Part shown: positions 1 through 6,132 of the stretch, one piece after another | Layout of the letters: each line of letters opens with the position of its first letter | How positions within the stretch are numbered: the first letter of the stretch is position 1 | NCBI GenBank assembly: GCA_002482815.1 | Contig: DLGS01000296.1 | Coordinates: 1-7,348 of the forward strand | Direction: 5' to 3' | Origin: Bacteroidetes bacterium UBA7688 | GTDB lineage: Bacteria; Bacteroidota; Bacteroidia; Chitinophagales; Chitinophagaceae | DNA length: 7,348 nucleotides | Translations under genes and position numbers: made by a program | Notes under the pieces: generated by a model | Databases searched by the model: none | What the model was told of the DNA's origin: nothing | Seen by the model: only the letters and a program-made list of their open reading frames with translations

Positions 1-418
1 GATAGCTAATATCATCAGCTTCGATTTGGGCGTGGATGTTCAGGATACAGTTTAGCATTTGTTGTGCTAGTGTCTGCTCAAACCCGAACATGTTATTGTC
101 CATTTGCTTTAAGGAAATAGAGAACTTATCAGAGTACGTTCCCCACGTCAAAGGCACAGCGAAAGAATCGCCACGACTACCGGTGTGATTGTAAGTTCTG
201 CTTGTTCCAGGTGTGCGGGATGCACGGCTTAAAACGTACGCTTCAACCGAACGGTCTTCACGGGTTCTTACCTGTTCTGCGGATGGGATTAAAACATTGG
301 CATTACTAAGTGCCATACGGAGTGCGGGCAATGTTTGCTCACGCATCTCTTTAGATGTGAATTGTTGGTTGAGTAATACCTGTGCTTTGACTAGGTTACT
401 CGGTGAAAAATTTGCCAT
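1..418 (-). CDS. Probable major capsid protein, N-terminal part (runs off left edge)
   Basis: An open frame reads leftward from ATG at 418 for 139 codons with no stop and leaves the window, so the C-terminal part is missing. It begins MANFSPSNLVKAQVLLNQQF. The visible part is mostly soluble, with no signal peptide or membrane segment, and includes an Arg/Ser/Thr-rich stretch (about residues 51-82). The call rests mainly on position: it directly follows a scaffold-like gene in the order terminase, portal, scaffold, capsid that is common in tailed phages. I do not recognise a diagnostic capsid motif. The ATG is preceded by an A/T-rich leader without a Shine-Dalgarno sequence. The 140-bp gap to the scaffold gene is the longest inside the head run and suggests separate control of capsid level. 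Another head structural protein is the main alternative. Confidence 0.7.
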   Translation of the reverse strand, partial: MANFSPSNLVKAQVLLNQQFTSKEMREQTLPALRMALSNANVLIPSAEQVRTREDRSVEAYVLSRASRTPGTSRTYNHTGSRGDSFAVPLTWGTYSDKFSISLKQMDNNMFGFEQTLAQQMLNCILNIHAQIEADDISY

Positions 419-529
419 TATTGAAAGGTTGTATTTAACCCTTCACCGTTGTCTTGGTGTGATACTTTTGCCGTTATCTTGGCGGTCGTTCTTTTGTGCC
501 GTATCTCGCACGATAATCTTTATTATAGT

Positions 530-552
530 GGGTACGGTTTTTAGCCGTACCC
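530..552 (+). terminator. Perfect 8-bp hairpin with T-tract between scaffold and capsid genes
   Basis: GGGTACGG (530-537) and CCGTACCC (545-552) pair perfectly around a 7-nt T-rich loop. TTTTATTT follows at 553-560. As a plus-strand element this is a good intrinsic terminator shape, although no plus-strand gene is seen upstream. In minus-strand mRNA the same hairpin starts 6 nt after the scaffold stop codon but lacks a U-tract, so it may instead act as a stem-loop that stabilises, processes or partly attenuates transcript between scaffold and capsid. The rest of the 419-558 gap shows no exact TAnnTTTG box on the minus strand. A lone TATAAT string occurs there without a convincing partner. Confidence 0.45.
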
Positions 553-558
553 TTTTAT

Positions 559-1377
559 TTATGCATTCATATCAAATGTAGGATCAGCATTTGCAAGGGC
601 TGTAACGTGCGCTGAAAAGTCAGAACCTTGTATGTTTTTGCCGTTTGCTGTCCACTCTTTTTCTACTTCACTTAGTTTGGTCGCTTTCAGTTGTGGATTT
701 GAACTGCTGCCGCCTCTTCCTGCCGGTGCTGCTTCGCCTGCTGCCATCCATCCTTTTTCTGTAAAGATGCTTTTGAATGCATCTGCCGCAGGAACCGGAG
801 TTTGTAATGTTGTATCCAGTATTTGTTCGCCGTTCTTTTTAACGATGATATTCCCGTTTGCGTCTTCATCCCAATCAAAACCGTTTGCCCGCAATACTGC
901 TTCTGTTTCGTCCTTGCTTAGTCCTTTTGCATTTTCAGGCATCAGGCTTTTTACTTTTGCATTTATTGAAACGGCTTTAACCCTGTTTTCGGCTTCCGCA
1001 ATCTTAGACTGCTGCTCCGTAATGGTAGTGCGTAGCTTAGCAATAGTATCTTCCGTTTCTTTCGGTGTGATTTTCGCATCAGCCAATACTTTTTTACCGT
1101 AATTGTCAACCAAATCTTTTAGGTCTTTGCCTTCAAAATCCAAATTATATTCGTCTTTCAGTTCTTTCACCGCCATCTCAACTCCGGCTTTTTTGCCGTC
1201 TGCATAGCCGTTGCCTTTCTTTGCTGAATCCCGTGTTTCAAGTTCGCTTTTAGTAAAAGTTAGAACCTCCGGTAAATCGATTGCTACTTCGTCAGTTGAT
1301 GTAATAGCGTCTTGTAATACTTTTGAATCTATTTTGGCTAAGGTTGCCAGTTTGGTTAATAATTCCTGTGTAAGCAT
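559..1377 (-). CDS. Phage capsid scaffold-like protein
   Basis: This 272-aa protein is rich in Lys, Glu, Asp and Ala and has no cysteine. Its N-terminal part (1-50) is helical and acidic. Residues about 108-140 (KETEDTIAKLRTTITEQQSK onward) look like a coiled coil. Residues 155-210 hold a DETEAVLRANGFDWDEDANG segment followed by a short beta-like NIIVKKNGE stretch, and a Gly/Ser/Ala-rich linker follows near 212-226. Scaffold proteins guide capsid assembly and then leave or are cleaved. This composition, the central coiled coil and the position just before the probable capsid gene fit that role. The ATG at 1377 lies 33 bp after the preceding gene. I see no protease catalytic signature, so head maturation would need a protease elsewhere or none. 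The functional call is inference from composition and gene order. Confidence 0.72.
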   Translation of the reverse strand: MLTQELLTKLATLAKIDSKVLQDAITSTDEVAIDLPEVLTFTKSELETRDSAKKGNGYADGKKAGVEMAVKELKDEYNLDFEGKDLKDLVDNYGKKVLADAKITPKETEDTIAKLRTTITEQQSKIAEAENRVKAVSINAKVKSLMPENAKGLSKDETEAVLRANGFDWDEDANGNIIVKKNGEQILDTTLQTPVPAADAFKSIFTEKGWMAAGEAAPAGRGGSSSNPQLKATKLSEVEKEWTANGKNIQGSDFSAHVTALANADPTFDMNA

Positions 1378-1410
1378 ATCCGTTACGATTGTTCTTTTTG
1401 TTTGAGATGA

Positions 1411-1674
1411 TTATTTTTGTTCGAAATAATGAACTTTTGAATTTTCTGTTTGACGGTTTAGGTCTTCGATACGCCAATCATCCAATTTGATGTTGTTTTT
1501 CAGCATACGCACTTTAGACAATGAATGACCGGTCGCTTTACCTTCGCCGTTGCGCTCATAGATTACGTCTACTTTCCACTCTTCGTACATCTTTTGTGCT
1601 TTTTTCTCAACAACAACATCATTACTAATGTCATTATTTAAATTGTCAGGGTTTGCATTTGTAGCTTTTGCCAT
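1411..1674 (-). CDS. Small phage protein of unknown function, 87 aa
   Basis: I do not recognise this protein. It starts MAKATNANPDNLNNDISNDV, a polar and probably disordered N-terminus. A charged core follows with a beta-type WKVDVIYERNGEGKATGHSL segment, and then a helical end with KLDDWRIEDLNRQT. There is no cysteine, signal peptide or membrane segment. The frame extends upstream to a GTG at 1704, but I chose the ATG at 1674: the GTG sits just upstream of or at the start point expected from the TAnnTTTG box at 1707-1714, and the A-rich stretch before 1674 is the usual leader type here. It lies between portal and scaffold, 46 bp after the portal stop. It may be a minor head or assembly factor, but nothing in the sequence proves that. 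Confidence 0.75.
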   Translation of the reverse strand: MAKATNANPDNLNNDISNDVVVEKKAQKMYEEWKVDVIYERNGEGKATGHSLSKVRMLKNNIKLDDWRIEDLNRQTENSKVHYFEQK

Positions 1675-1690
1675 AATATTTGTTTTTATT

Positions 1691-1707
1691 GTTGCTAAAT
1701 TCACAAC
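1691..1707. repeat. Dyad element, copy A, next to promoter of the 87-aa gene
   Basis: The plus strand reads GTTGCTAAATTCACAAC. It is an imperfect dyad (GTTGC-N7-ACAAC) and matches 16 of 17 bases of the minus-strand reading of the element at 5567-5583. It lies immediately downstream of the -7-like box at 1707-1714 on the minus strand, where a bound protein would block or modulate transcription start. An operator function is inferred. Confidence 0.5.
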
Positions 1708-1714
1708 AAATGTA
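1707..1714 (-). promoter_or_regulatory. -7 promoter box TACATTTG for the 87-aa gene and downstream head genes
   Basis: The minus strand reads TACATTTG, an exact match to the Bacteroidota TAnnTTTG element. It lies in the 46-bp gap after the portal gene, about 33 nt before the ATG at 1674. A weak TCTG-like -33 element lies about 18 nt upstream. It could boost transcription of scaffold and capsid relative to terminase and portal. An 8-base pattern with four fixed T's is not rare in AT-rich DNA, so position is the main support. Confidence 0.5.
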
Positions 1715-1720
1715 GTAAAA

Positions 1721-3349
1721 TTAATTCAATAACAGATTTTTTTGCGCAGGGATGTTTACTTTCTTGCCGGATATATATTCGGTAAGCTTTTGAGATAAGG
1801 CCTGAACCGGATTAACTACCAAATCATTTTGCTGCAATTGCATTACCCATTCATTAAAATAAACCTTCTTTAAATAGTCTTCATCGCTTAGGTTCATTGT
1901 CTGTACCTGCTGAACAGTATAATGTACAAACGGTTCTAATGCCATAAGCTTAATATACTTCTGCATTTCAAAGCTATCGTTGGTATATTTCGTTTGGTAG
2001 TACTCCATCAGGATTTCGTCTAATGTTGCCTGCGGTGCGCCCTTAGTTCTTGCATCCTGATACTTTAGCCAAACTTCGTCAGGCGTTTCGATTAAGAACC
2101 TTCTGCCATAGTTTACATCAGCACCGCCATACGCATTAAACATAATAGAGCCAATCGCATTAACAACGAATTCTTCTACCGTTTCCGCTGCATCAGAGTA
2201 TTTGCTTAAACGATCATTCACCGGCTGCACGTCAATAAATCTACCGGTTGCCGTTTCATTGTCTTTGCGCTCTAAGGTTGTACCCCACATTGTACGGTAC
2301 ATTAGTTCTTCAAGCTTATCAAGGCTTTTATCCATTGCCTCCCATCCATCAATGTCAGGGGTAATATATCCTGCTATATCAGGGGCTAGTAATGGTTGAT
2401 CTTTGCTTTGCGGGACTGGCACTTGCACCGTCTCGTTTACTTTCCAGTCTTTGGCAAATCCCGTGCCGCCACAAGAGGAACAATCTTCGCCGTTTCTTTT
2501 ACCTGAACCTTCACACGGTTTGCACGCCCTTTGGTATTGCCACGCTTTAGGGAAAAAATGATACTTTTTAAATATGTTGAAGTAAGATCCTTCTTGCAGG
2601 AATTCATCTGCAATACCAACAATCGCATCATCAGGGCTAACATACATCCCCCGCAATTGGTCAAATAAATCGGAGTTAATCAGAGCAGGCACTTTGCCGA
2701 AGTAATTAGGGTATGTTTCTTTCTGTATTTGGGTAGCTATTGAACCATCCCAAGCTATCAGGTAGTCAAACGCATCATCAATAACCCTGAAAATAGGCGT
2801 GTAGTTGTCCCCTTTCTTATACTCTTCAATTCTTTTATCTGTTTTCAGGATAAGGTAATCAAGCTTTCGCCCGTTCATCTTGTAATCCTGTACATCCATA
2901 ATGGATTTGTAAGTAGGGTAAGCCTTGCCGGTTTCATCAATCTCAATAAAGACTAATCCCATTGGGTCGTACTCATAGGCATTTAACCAAAAGTTTTCAA
3001 TCCATTTACGCAATGAATATCCATACTCAACATCAGTTAAAGCATTTCTAAGCTGCTTTTCTTTTTGCTCCGGCAGATTGTAGTAAACGCTCCCGCCTCT
3101 TGCAGAAAACACTTTGTCAATAGGTCTGTGAAGCCTTGCAAACAAATCTTTATTGCTCCGGCAGTATTGCTCCCTTACGATTTTAACTTCATCCTTTTCG
3201 AAGTAATCAAGCTTATTCAAATAACCTTTTAACCCGATGCCGGTCATGTGCATCATTAGCTTTTTAGAATATGCCTGTGCCTGACTTATCAGTTTGGCGT
3301 TTGGCTTATCCCTTAAAATAGCGGTTATCTTCTCTGTGGTGAGTATCAT
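1721..3349 (-). CDS. Phage portal protein with embedded DnaJ-like cysteine cluster
   Basis: At 542 aa the length is normal for a portal, the dodecameric ring at the capsid vertex through which DNA enters and leaves. It begins 11 bp after the large terminase stop, the usual place for a portal gene. Recognisable traits are the alpha/beta N-terminal half with many aromatic residues (for example GKAYPTYKSIMDVQDYKMNG near 141-160) and a helical region with TMWGTTLERKDNETATGRF near 353-371. The latter resembles the stem and wing part where portals often carry an E/xATG-type motif. The odd feature is C276-x2-C279-xGxG and C290-x2-C293-xGxG, a paired CxxCxGxG cluster as in the DnaJ zinc domain, inserted near the middle (nt 2459-2524). 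It may bind zinc and stabilise a loop. Portal identity is well supported by context and size; zinc binding is inference from the cysteine pattern. Confidence 0.88.
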   Translation of the reverse strand: MILTTEKITAILRDKPNAKLISQAQAYSKKLMMHMTGIGLKGYLNKLDYFEKDEVKIVREQYCRSNKDLFARLHRPIDKVFSARGGSVYYNLPEQKEKQLRNALTDVEYGYSLRKWIENFWLNAYEYDPMGLVFIEIDETGKAYPTYKSIMDVQDYKMNGRKLDYLILKTDKRIEEYKKGDNYTPIFRVIDDAFDYLIAWDGSIATQIQKETYPNYFGKVPALINSDLFDQLRGMYVSPDDAIVGIADEFLQEGSYFNIFKKYHFFPKAWQYQRACKPCEGSGKRNGEDCSSCGGTGFAKDWKVNETVQVPVPQSKDQPLLAPDIAGYITPDIDGWEAMDKSLDKLEELMYRTMWGTTLERKDNETATGRFIDVQPVNDRLSKYSDAAETVEEFVVNAIGSIMFNAYGGADVNYGRRFLIETPDEVWLKYQDARTKGAPQATLDEILMEYYQTKYTNDSFEMQKYIKLMALEPFVHYTVQQVQTMNLSDEDYLKKVYFNEWVMQLQQNDLVVNPVQALSQKLTEYISGKKVNIPAQKNLLLN

Positions 3350-3360
3350 TAAGTTAGTGT

Positions 3361-4704
3361 TTAATAAAAATTGTAGCCGGATGGTCTAAGGTCAAACCAC
3401 GCTCGCATCATAATCATATCTGCAAAATCCGGTGAGCGTCCTAATCTTTCTCTTACATCATCTTTCTTTTCTAATCGTATCTTGCCATCATCTGCCAATG
3501 GGAGCTTACATATTTGCTCCAGTTCTTCAATTATTTGTTTCCGGTAATCTTTGCACGAAATAAATAGTTTTGAATTTTTCGTTAAGTCTGCAAGCATATA
3601 ATAACATTGCGCTTTCAGGTTAAAGAAGTTCTCCAGTTGCCCTTCTATTTTAATTGGTGATCCTCCGTTATGAAATTCGTTTGCGTCTTTTAAATAGCCT
3701 TCTTTGCTACTTTGGCGCACAAACATTTTCAATCCATCGGCATCATAAACAACATTTTTTAACGGCACATCATTTTCAATTCGCAAATCGTGAATCTTCT
3801 TACTTACCATTGTTTCATCAATCTTATCAATAGCAATAATCTTTTCTAATACCCATCCATTCCAAATACCAATAACAAACTTATCAGAACCTTCATAAGC
3901 GATATCCGCAGTTAAATACTTTTGCCCATCAGGTTTTACAAACTCATTTGTAAATATTCCTAAGATGTCGTTGTAATCAAATAATGCATACGGGTTATCA
4001 TCAAACTCCCAATTACCTTTTACCAATCGTTCAATCTCATTCGGGCTAAGAATCTTTAACAGGTTTGGGATGTAGTCTTTCGGCAGCATCTTATTATCCG
4101 TAGGTAAAGCCTGAATGAATCTTTTATGCTCCGGCAGCTTATTTTCTTTGTTCAGCTTGTAATAATCCCTGTACAGGTAATTCTTAGACGGGTTACAGCT
4201 TTGCAAAAGTTTTGCTGACAGATTGTATTGCTCATTTTTCCAACGCCCTATACTAGCCTGCAAGTTGTTCTTTGCTTCTTCTTCAAATTCCCCCCCCTCT
4301 TCGATCCATCCCCTTGTCATTTGCATTGAACCGAAACGATAATAGTTTGGGTCTGATGGCAAATACTTAGCATCCAACATAAACACCTTCGACCCATTGT
4401 AAAGCTCAAAGAAGTTATCCTGTCCGTTGTATTTATAATATTTTTCAGTTATTCCCCACAGGTTAAATACCTCGTGAATCGATGGTATTGTAAACTTTCT
4501 AAGGTCATTTAGATTCTTCCTAGCAATAAAGTAATGTGTGCCAGGGTAAATCATTGCGTCACCAAATATCAAAGAACATCCTAAAAAACTTTTCCCGCTA
4601 CCCTTGCTGCCTCCGTAAACTATATCAATCGTTGTATTATCTACCCACGCACGGGCGCACTCTTTTTGCTTTTCATTGCCCTGCGTGTCAAATACTATCT
4701 TCAT
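3361..4704 (-). CDS. terL: Terminase large subunit (ATPase-nuclease packaging motor)
   Basis: This 447-aa protein has the two expected halves. The N-terminal ATPase has a Walker A motif GGSKGSGKS at residues 31-39. A Walker B-like acidic stretch WIEEGGE sits at 133-139, and a coupling-type motif QSCNPS at 168-173. The C-terminal RNase H-fold nuclease shows TADIAYEG with D267, VVYDAD with D321/D323, and SPDFADM with D426/D429, which provide the metal-binding acidic residues. It would dock on the portal, pump DNA into the prohead using ATP, and cut the concatemer. The small terminase gene lies upstream (97-bp gap) and the portal 11 bp downstream. The ATG at 4704 follows an AT-rich leader without Shine-Dalgarno. 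A run of eight G residues (minus strand, 4290-4297) encodes part of the Walker B-like segment. Confidence 0.96.
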   Translation of the reverse strand: MKIVFDTQGNEKQKECARAWVDNTTIDIVYGGSKGSGKSFLGCSLIFGDAMIYPGTHYFIARKNLNDLRKFTIPSIHEVFNLWGITEKYYKYNGQDNFFELYNGSKVFMLDAKYLPSDPNYYRFGSMQMTRGWIEEGGEFEEEAKNNLQASIGRWKNEQYNLSAKLLQSCNPSKNYLYRDYYKLNKENKLPEHKRFIQALPTDNKMLPKDYIPNLLKILSPNEIERLVKGNWEFDDNPYALFDYNDILGIFTNEFVKPDGQKYLTADIAYEGSDKFVIGIWNGWVLEKIIAIDKIDETMVSKKIHDLRIENDVPLKNVVYDADGLKMFVRQSSKEGYLKDANEFHNGGSPIKIEGQLENFFNLKAQCYYMLADLTKNSKLFISCKDYRKQIIEELEQICKLPLADDGKIRLEKKDDVRERLGRSPDFADMIMMRAWFDLRPSGYNFY

Positions 4705-4719
4705 TTATGATTAACTAAA

Positions 4720-4738
4720 ATTTCTATGCTTTAGAAAT
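4720..4738 (-). other. Hairpin in the leader of the large terminase
   Basis: ATTTCTA (4720-4726) and TAGAAAT (4732-4738) form a perfect 7-bp AT-rich stem with a 5-nt loop, ending 15 nt before the terL start codon. A second short dyad, AAATAT-CCG-ATATTT (4784-4798), lies just after the small terminase stop. The 97-bp gap holds no exact TAnnTTTG box on the minus strand. These stems could tune translation or mRNA stability between the two terminase subunits, but both are AT-rich and may be chance. Confidence 0.3.
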
Positions 4739-4805
4739 GTGTTTGTTTTCTCCGGCTTTTAATCAACTTTTCGCAATTATTAAAAATATCCGATATTTAT
4801 AACCG

Positions 4806-5252
4806 CTATTTTATCTCCATTCCTGTTATTTGATGTACAACTAGGTCGCCGGAATGCTCTTGCTGTATCTTTTCGCCATATTTCTTAGGCTTAAGTTTAG
4901 ATGCAATCCACTTGCGGGCATCAATCCTAACCTTTGACCGATTAACAAACTCTTTATCCTCAATACGATTGCCAAAGTCATCAATACCTTTTAAATCTTG
5001 GCTGCTATCATCTGATATGTCCAGTATTTCTTCTGCTAATAGGTCAGCTTGCATCTCTTTCGCACGCGCGTACATCTTGCAAAACTCCGGTTTGTATGCT
5101 TCGTGTGATTCGCAAAGCCAATTTAAAACAGTCATAACATTCATATCTAAACCTGCACAAATAGTTTTCATACTTTTAGATGTAGTTGCTATTTGTTCAC
5201 AGATATTGTCCGCTAACTCTTGACTGTACTTTGTTGGTCTGCCGCCTGCCAT
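4806..5252 (-). CDS. terS: Terminase small subunit
   Basis: This 148-aa protein starts MAGGRPTKYSQELADNICEQ, the opening typical of a widespread family of phage small terminases. A helix-turn-helix region follows (about residues 25-48, SMKTICAGLDMNVMTVLNWL), which reads as the DNA-recognition domain. A long helical part FCKMYARAKEMQADLLAEEI (57-76) would drive ring assembly. Near the end is RIDARKWIASKLKPKKYGEK (109-128), another hallmark of the family. The protein recognises the phage DNA and presents it to the large subunit. The ATG overlaps the stop codon of the upstream 94-aa gene by one base (TAATG), which implies coupled translation. The stop is TAG at 4808-4806. Confidence 0.93.
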   Translation of the reverse strand: MAGGRPTKYSQELADNICEQIATTSKSMKTICAGLDMNVMTVLNWLCESHEAYKPEFCKMYARAKEMQADLLAEEILDISDDSSQDLKGIDDFGNRIEDKEFVNRSKVRIDARKWIASKLKPKKYGEKIQQEHSGDLVVHQITGMEIK

Positions 5253-5536
5253 TACGCTTCAATTGTAGGTTTAGGAGATGTTCTTGTGATTACTCGGGTA
5301 ACTGTTTCTTGGTTTTCGGTTCGGCAGTACCCGTGGCAGGTTGGGCAATCTTCTGTTTGAGCATTAACCATACCAACGCCTGTGCATTCTGCGCACTTAT
5401 GCTGTAGCTTTTCTTCGATGTCAGCTATAACTAATGCTTTTAGTTGCGAAAGGGTTGTATTGCCTCCATTCTGCCCTATTTTGGCTATTATCTTATCTAT
5501 TTGGTGGGGCTTTATATCATATTTGAGTACTGCCAT
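5252..5536 (-). CDS. 94-aa protein with DnaJ-like zinc cluster, first gene of the packaging run
   Basis: The N-terminal half (about 8-45, IKPHQIDKIIAKIGQNGG and then a LSQLKALVIADIEEKL helix) looks helical and soluble. The centre carries C48-x2-C51-xGxG and, 12 residues later, C64-PT-C67-HGY-C71, close to the CxxCxGxG units of the DnaJ zinc domain. The tail is Thr/Arg-rich and probably flexible. No J-domain is present, so it is not a DnaJ co-chaperone. It overlaps the small terminase start by one base and sits first after a TAnnTTTG box, so it is likely co-expressed with the terminase. Possible roles are a DNA- or protein-binding accessory factor for packaging, or a small zinc-finger regulator of late genes. 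The function is unknown; the cysteine pattern is what I see directly. Confidence 0.88.
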   Translation of the reverse strand: MAVLKYDIKPHQIDKIIAKIGQNGGNTTLSQLKALVIADIEEKLQHKCAECTGVGMVNAQTEDCPTCHGYCRTENQETVTRVITRTSPKPTIEA

Positions 5537-5540
5537 AGCA

Positions 5541-5548
5541 CAAATATA
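5541..5548 (-). promoter_or_regulatory. -7 promoter box TATATTTG ahead of the packaging genes
   Basis: The minus strand reads TATATTTG, an exact TAnnTTTG match ending 4 nt before the ATG at 5536. If used, the mRNA would be nearly leaderless for the 94-aa gene. I see no clear TTTG -33 element; instead the dyad at 5557-5589 occupies that region, which suggests a promoter depending on or controlled by a bound protein. It is the best candidate for the late promoter driving terminase and portal. Confidence 0.5.
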
Positions 5549-5556
5549 CGGCAGTT

Positions 5557-5589
5557 TACTATAATTGTTGCGAATTTAGCAACATAGTA
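5557..5589. repeat. Extended dyad, copy B, over the -33 region of the late-type promoter
   Basis: The core GTTGC (5567-5571) / GCAAC (5579-5583) with a 7-nt spacer is flanked by TACTAT (5557-5562) and ATAGTA (5584-5589), so the element is a two-step inverted repeat with four unpaired bases on one side. The core in minus-strand reading, GTTGCTAAATTCGCAAC, matches copy A at 1691-1707 in 16 of 17 bases. It lies between the 112-aa regulator gene and the 94-aa gene. No U-tract follows, so a terminator is unlikely. An operator or activator site is inferred. Confidence 0.5.
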
Positions 5590-5608
5590 GATAAATTTTT
5601 GTTTTAGG

Positions 5609-5947
5609 CTATTCTTGGGTTTCTAAAATCTTGGTGTATTTCTCCAGTAAAAGCAGGTATTTTGTTTTCCAGTCATCCTTTGGCTCGTTACCTTTTTGGA
5701 TCAGGCTAAACATTACTTTGGATAAGTCTTTCCTGATAATATCATCAATGGTTATTTTGAAGAAATCGCATAGGGCTACTAAGTCCGGTAGCTTTGGAGT
5801 AAACCGGTTCTCCCAATTAGCAATATCATCCCGTGAGCATCCTAGCTTTTCTGCAAGCTCTGTTATGGTTAATCCTTTTGAATCCCTTAAGAACCTTATG
5901 TTATTTTGAAGTCTCTTTGATAGTACTTCGTCTTTTTTCTGTGCCAT
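5609..5947 (-). CDS. Xre/HTH_3-type transcriptional regulator, 112 aa
   Basis: The N-terminal two-thirds is a Cro/C1-type helix-turn-helix domain: RLQNNIRFLRDSKGLTITEL (12-31), LAEKLGCSRDDIANWEN (31-47), and a typical final part PKLPDLVALCDFFKITIDDI (51-70). The recognition helix is about SRDDIANWE (38-46). The C-terminal part (about 90-110, DDWKTKYLLLLEKYTKILET) is an amphipathic helix that probably dimerises. There is no S24 peptidase domain. The gene starts 12 bp after the 30-aa membrane ORF and was probably transcribed with it. Downstream lies the dyad and promoter of the packaging genes, which makes this a candidate regulator of late transcription. Its target is not proven, and it could equally be a second immunity repressor. 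Confidence 0.92.
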   Translation of the reverse strand: MAQKKDEVLSKRLQNNIRFLRDSKGLTITELAEKLGCSRDDIANWENRFTPKLPDLVALCDFFKITIDDIIRKDLSKVMFSLIQKGNEPKDDWKTKYLLLLEKYTKILETQE

Positions 5948-5959
5948 AGTTTTTGTTTT

Positions 5960-6052
5960 TTATCCGAATAACTGTAACCAAATATTGTAAATGCAAACGA
6001 TTATTGCGAAAGCTAGTATTGTCCAACCTGTTGCCTTTAGAAATTTATTCAT
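5960..6052 (-). CDS. 30-aa single-pass membrane microprotein
   Basis: A short frame from ATG at 6052 to TAA at 5960 encodes 30 aa: two charged residues at the start (MNKFLK), then one hydrophobic segment from about residue 8 to 27 (TGWTILAFAIIVCIYNIWLQ), then LFG. Lys3 and Lys6 before the segment suggest the N-terminus stays in the cytoplasm. The stop lies 12 bp before the 112-aa regulator start, so the two are likely co-transcribed. The high hydrophobicity and sensible topology support a real gene, although a frame this short can arise by chance. The function is unknown. In a prophage immunity operon a small membrane protein could act in exclusion of other phages or in signalling, but that is speculation. 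Confidence 0.6.
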   Translation of the reverse strand: MNKFLKATGWTILAFAIIVCIYNIWLQLFG

Positions 6053-6132
6053 CTATATTAATTATTTGTTATGGTTATCTTAAAAAGTTGATTTCAATTA
6101 TTCTTTTAGTAATTATTTAATCTGCATATTTG

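Noticed and set aside
213..581. Plus-strand open frame of 122 codons
   Set aside because: It overlaps the capsid gene start and the intergenic hairpin, has an erratic hydrophobic composition, and ends beyond the terminator-like stem.
632..1102. Plus-strand open frame of 156 codons
   Set aside because: It lies wholly opposite the scaffold-like gene. Its product is rich in Ser, Phe and Cys, typical of an antisense shadow, and no plus-strand promoter precedes it.
1675..1704. Upstream GTG start for the 87-aa gene
   Set aside because: It sits at or just before the transcription start expected from the TACATTTG box, overlaps the dyad, and adds ten residues without a recognisable feature. ATG at 1674 is more plausible, but this is not proven.
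4912..5223. Plus-strand open frame of 103 codons opposite the small terminase
   Set aside because: The minus-strand frame is a clear small terminase with family hallmarks; the opposite frame is Ser-rich shadow sequence.
5252..5536. DnaJ co-chaperone
   Set aside because: Only the cysteine/glycine cluster is similar. The protein is 94 aa and lacks a J-domain and its HPD motif.
5979..5986. AATATTTG on the minus strand as a promoter box for the 112-aa regulator
   Set aside because: It misses one fixed base of TAnnTTTG and lies inside the 30-aa membrane ORF, so co-transcription with that ORF is simpler.
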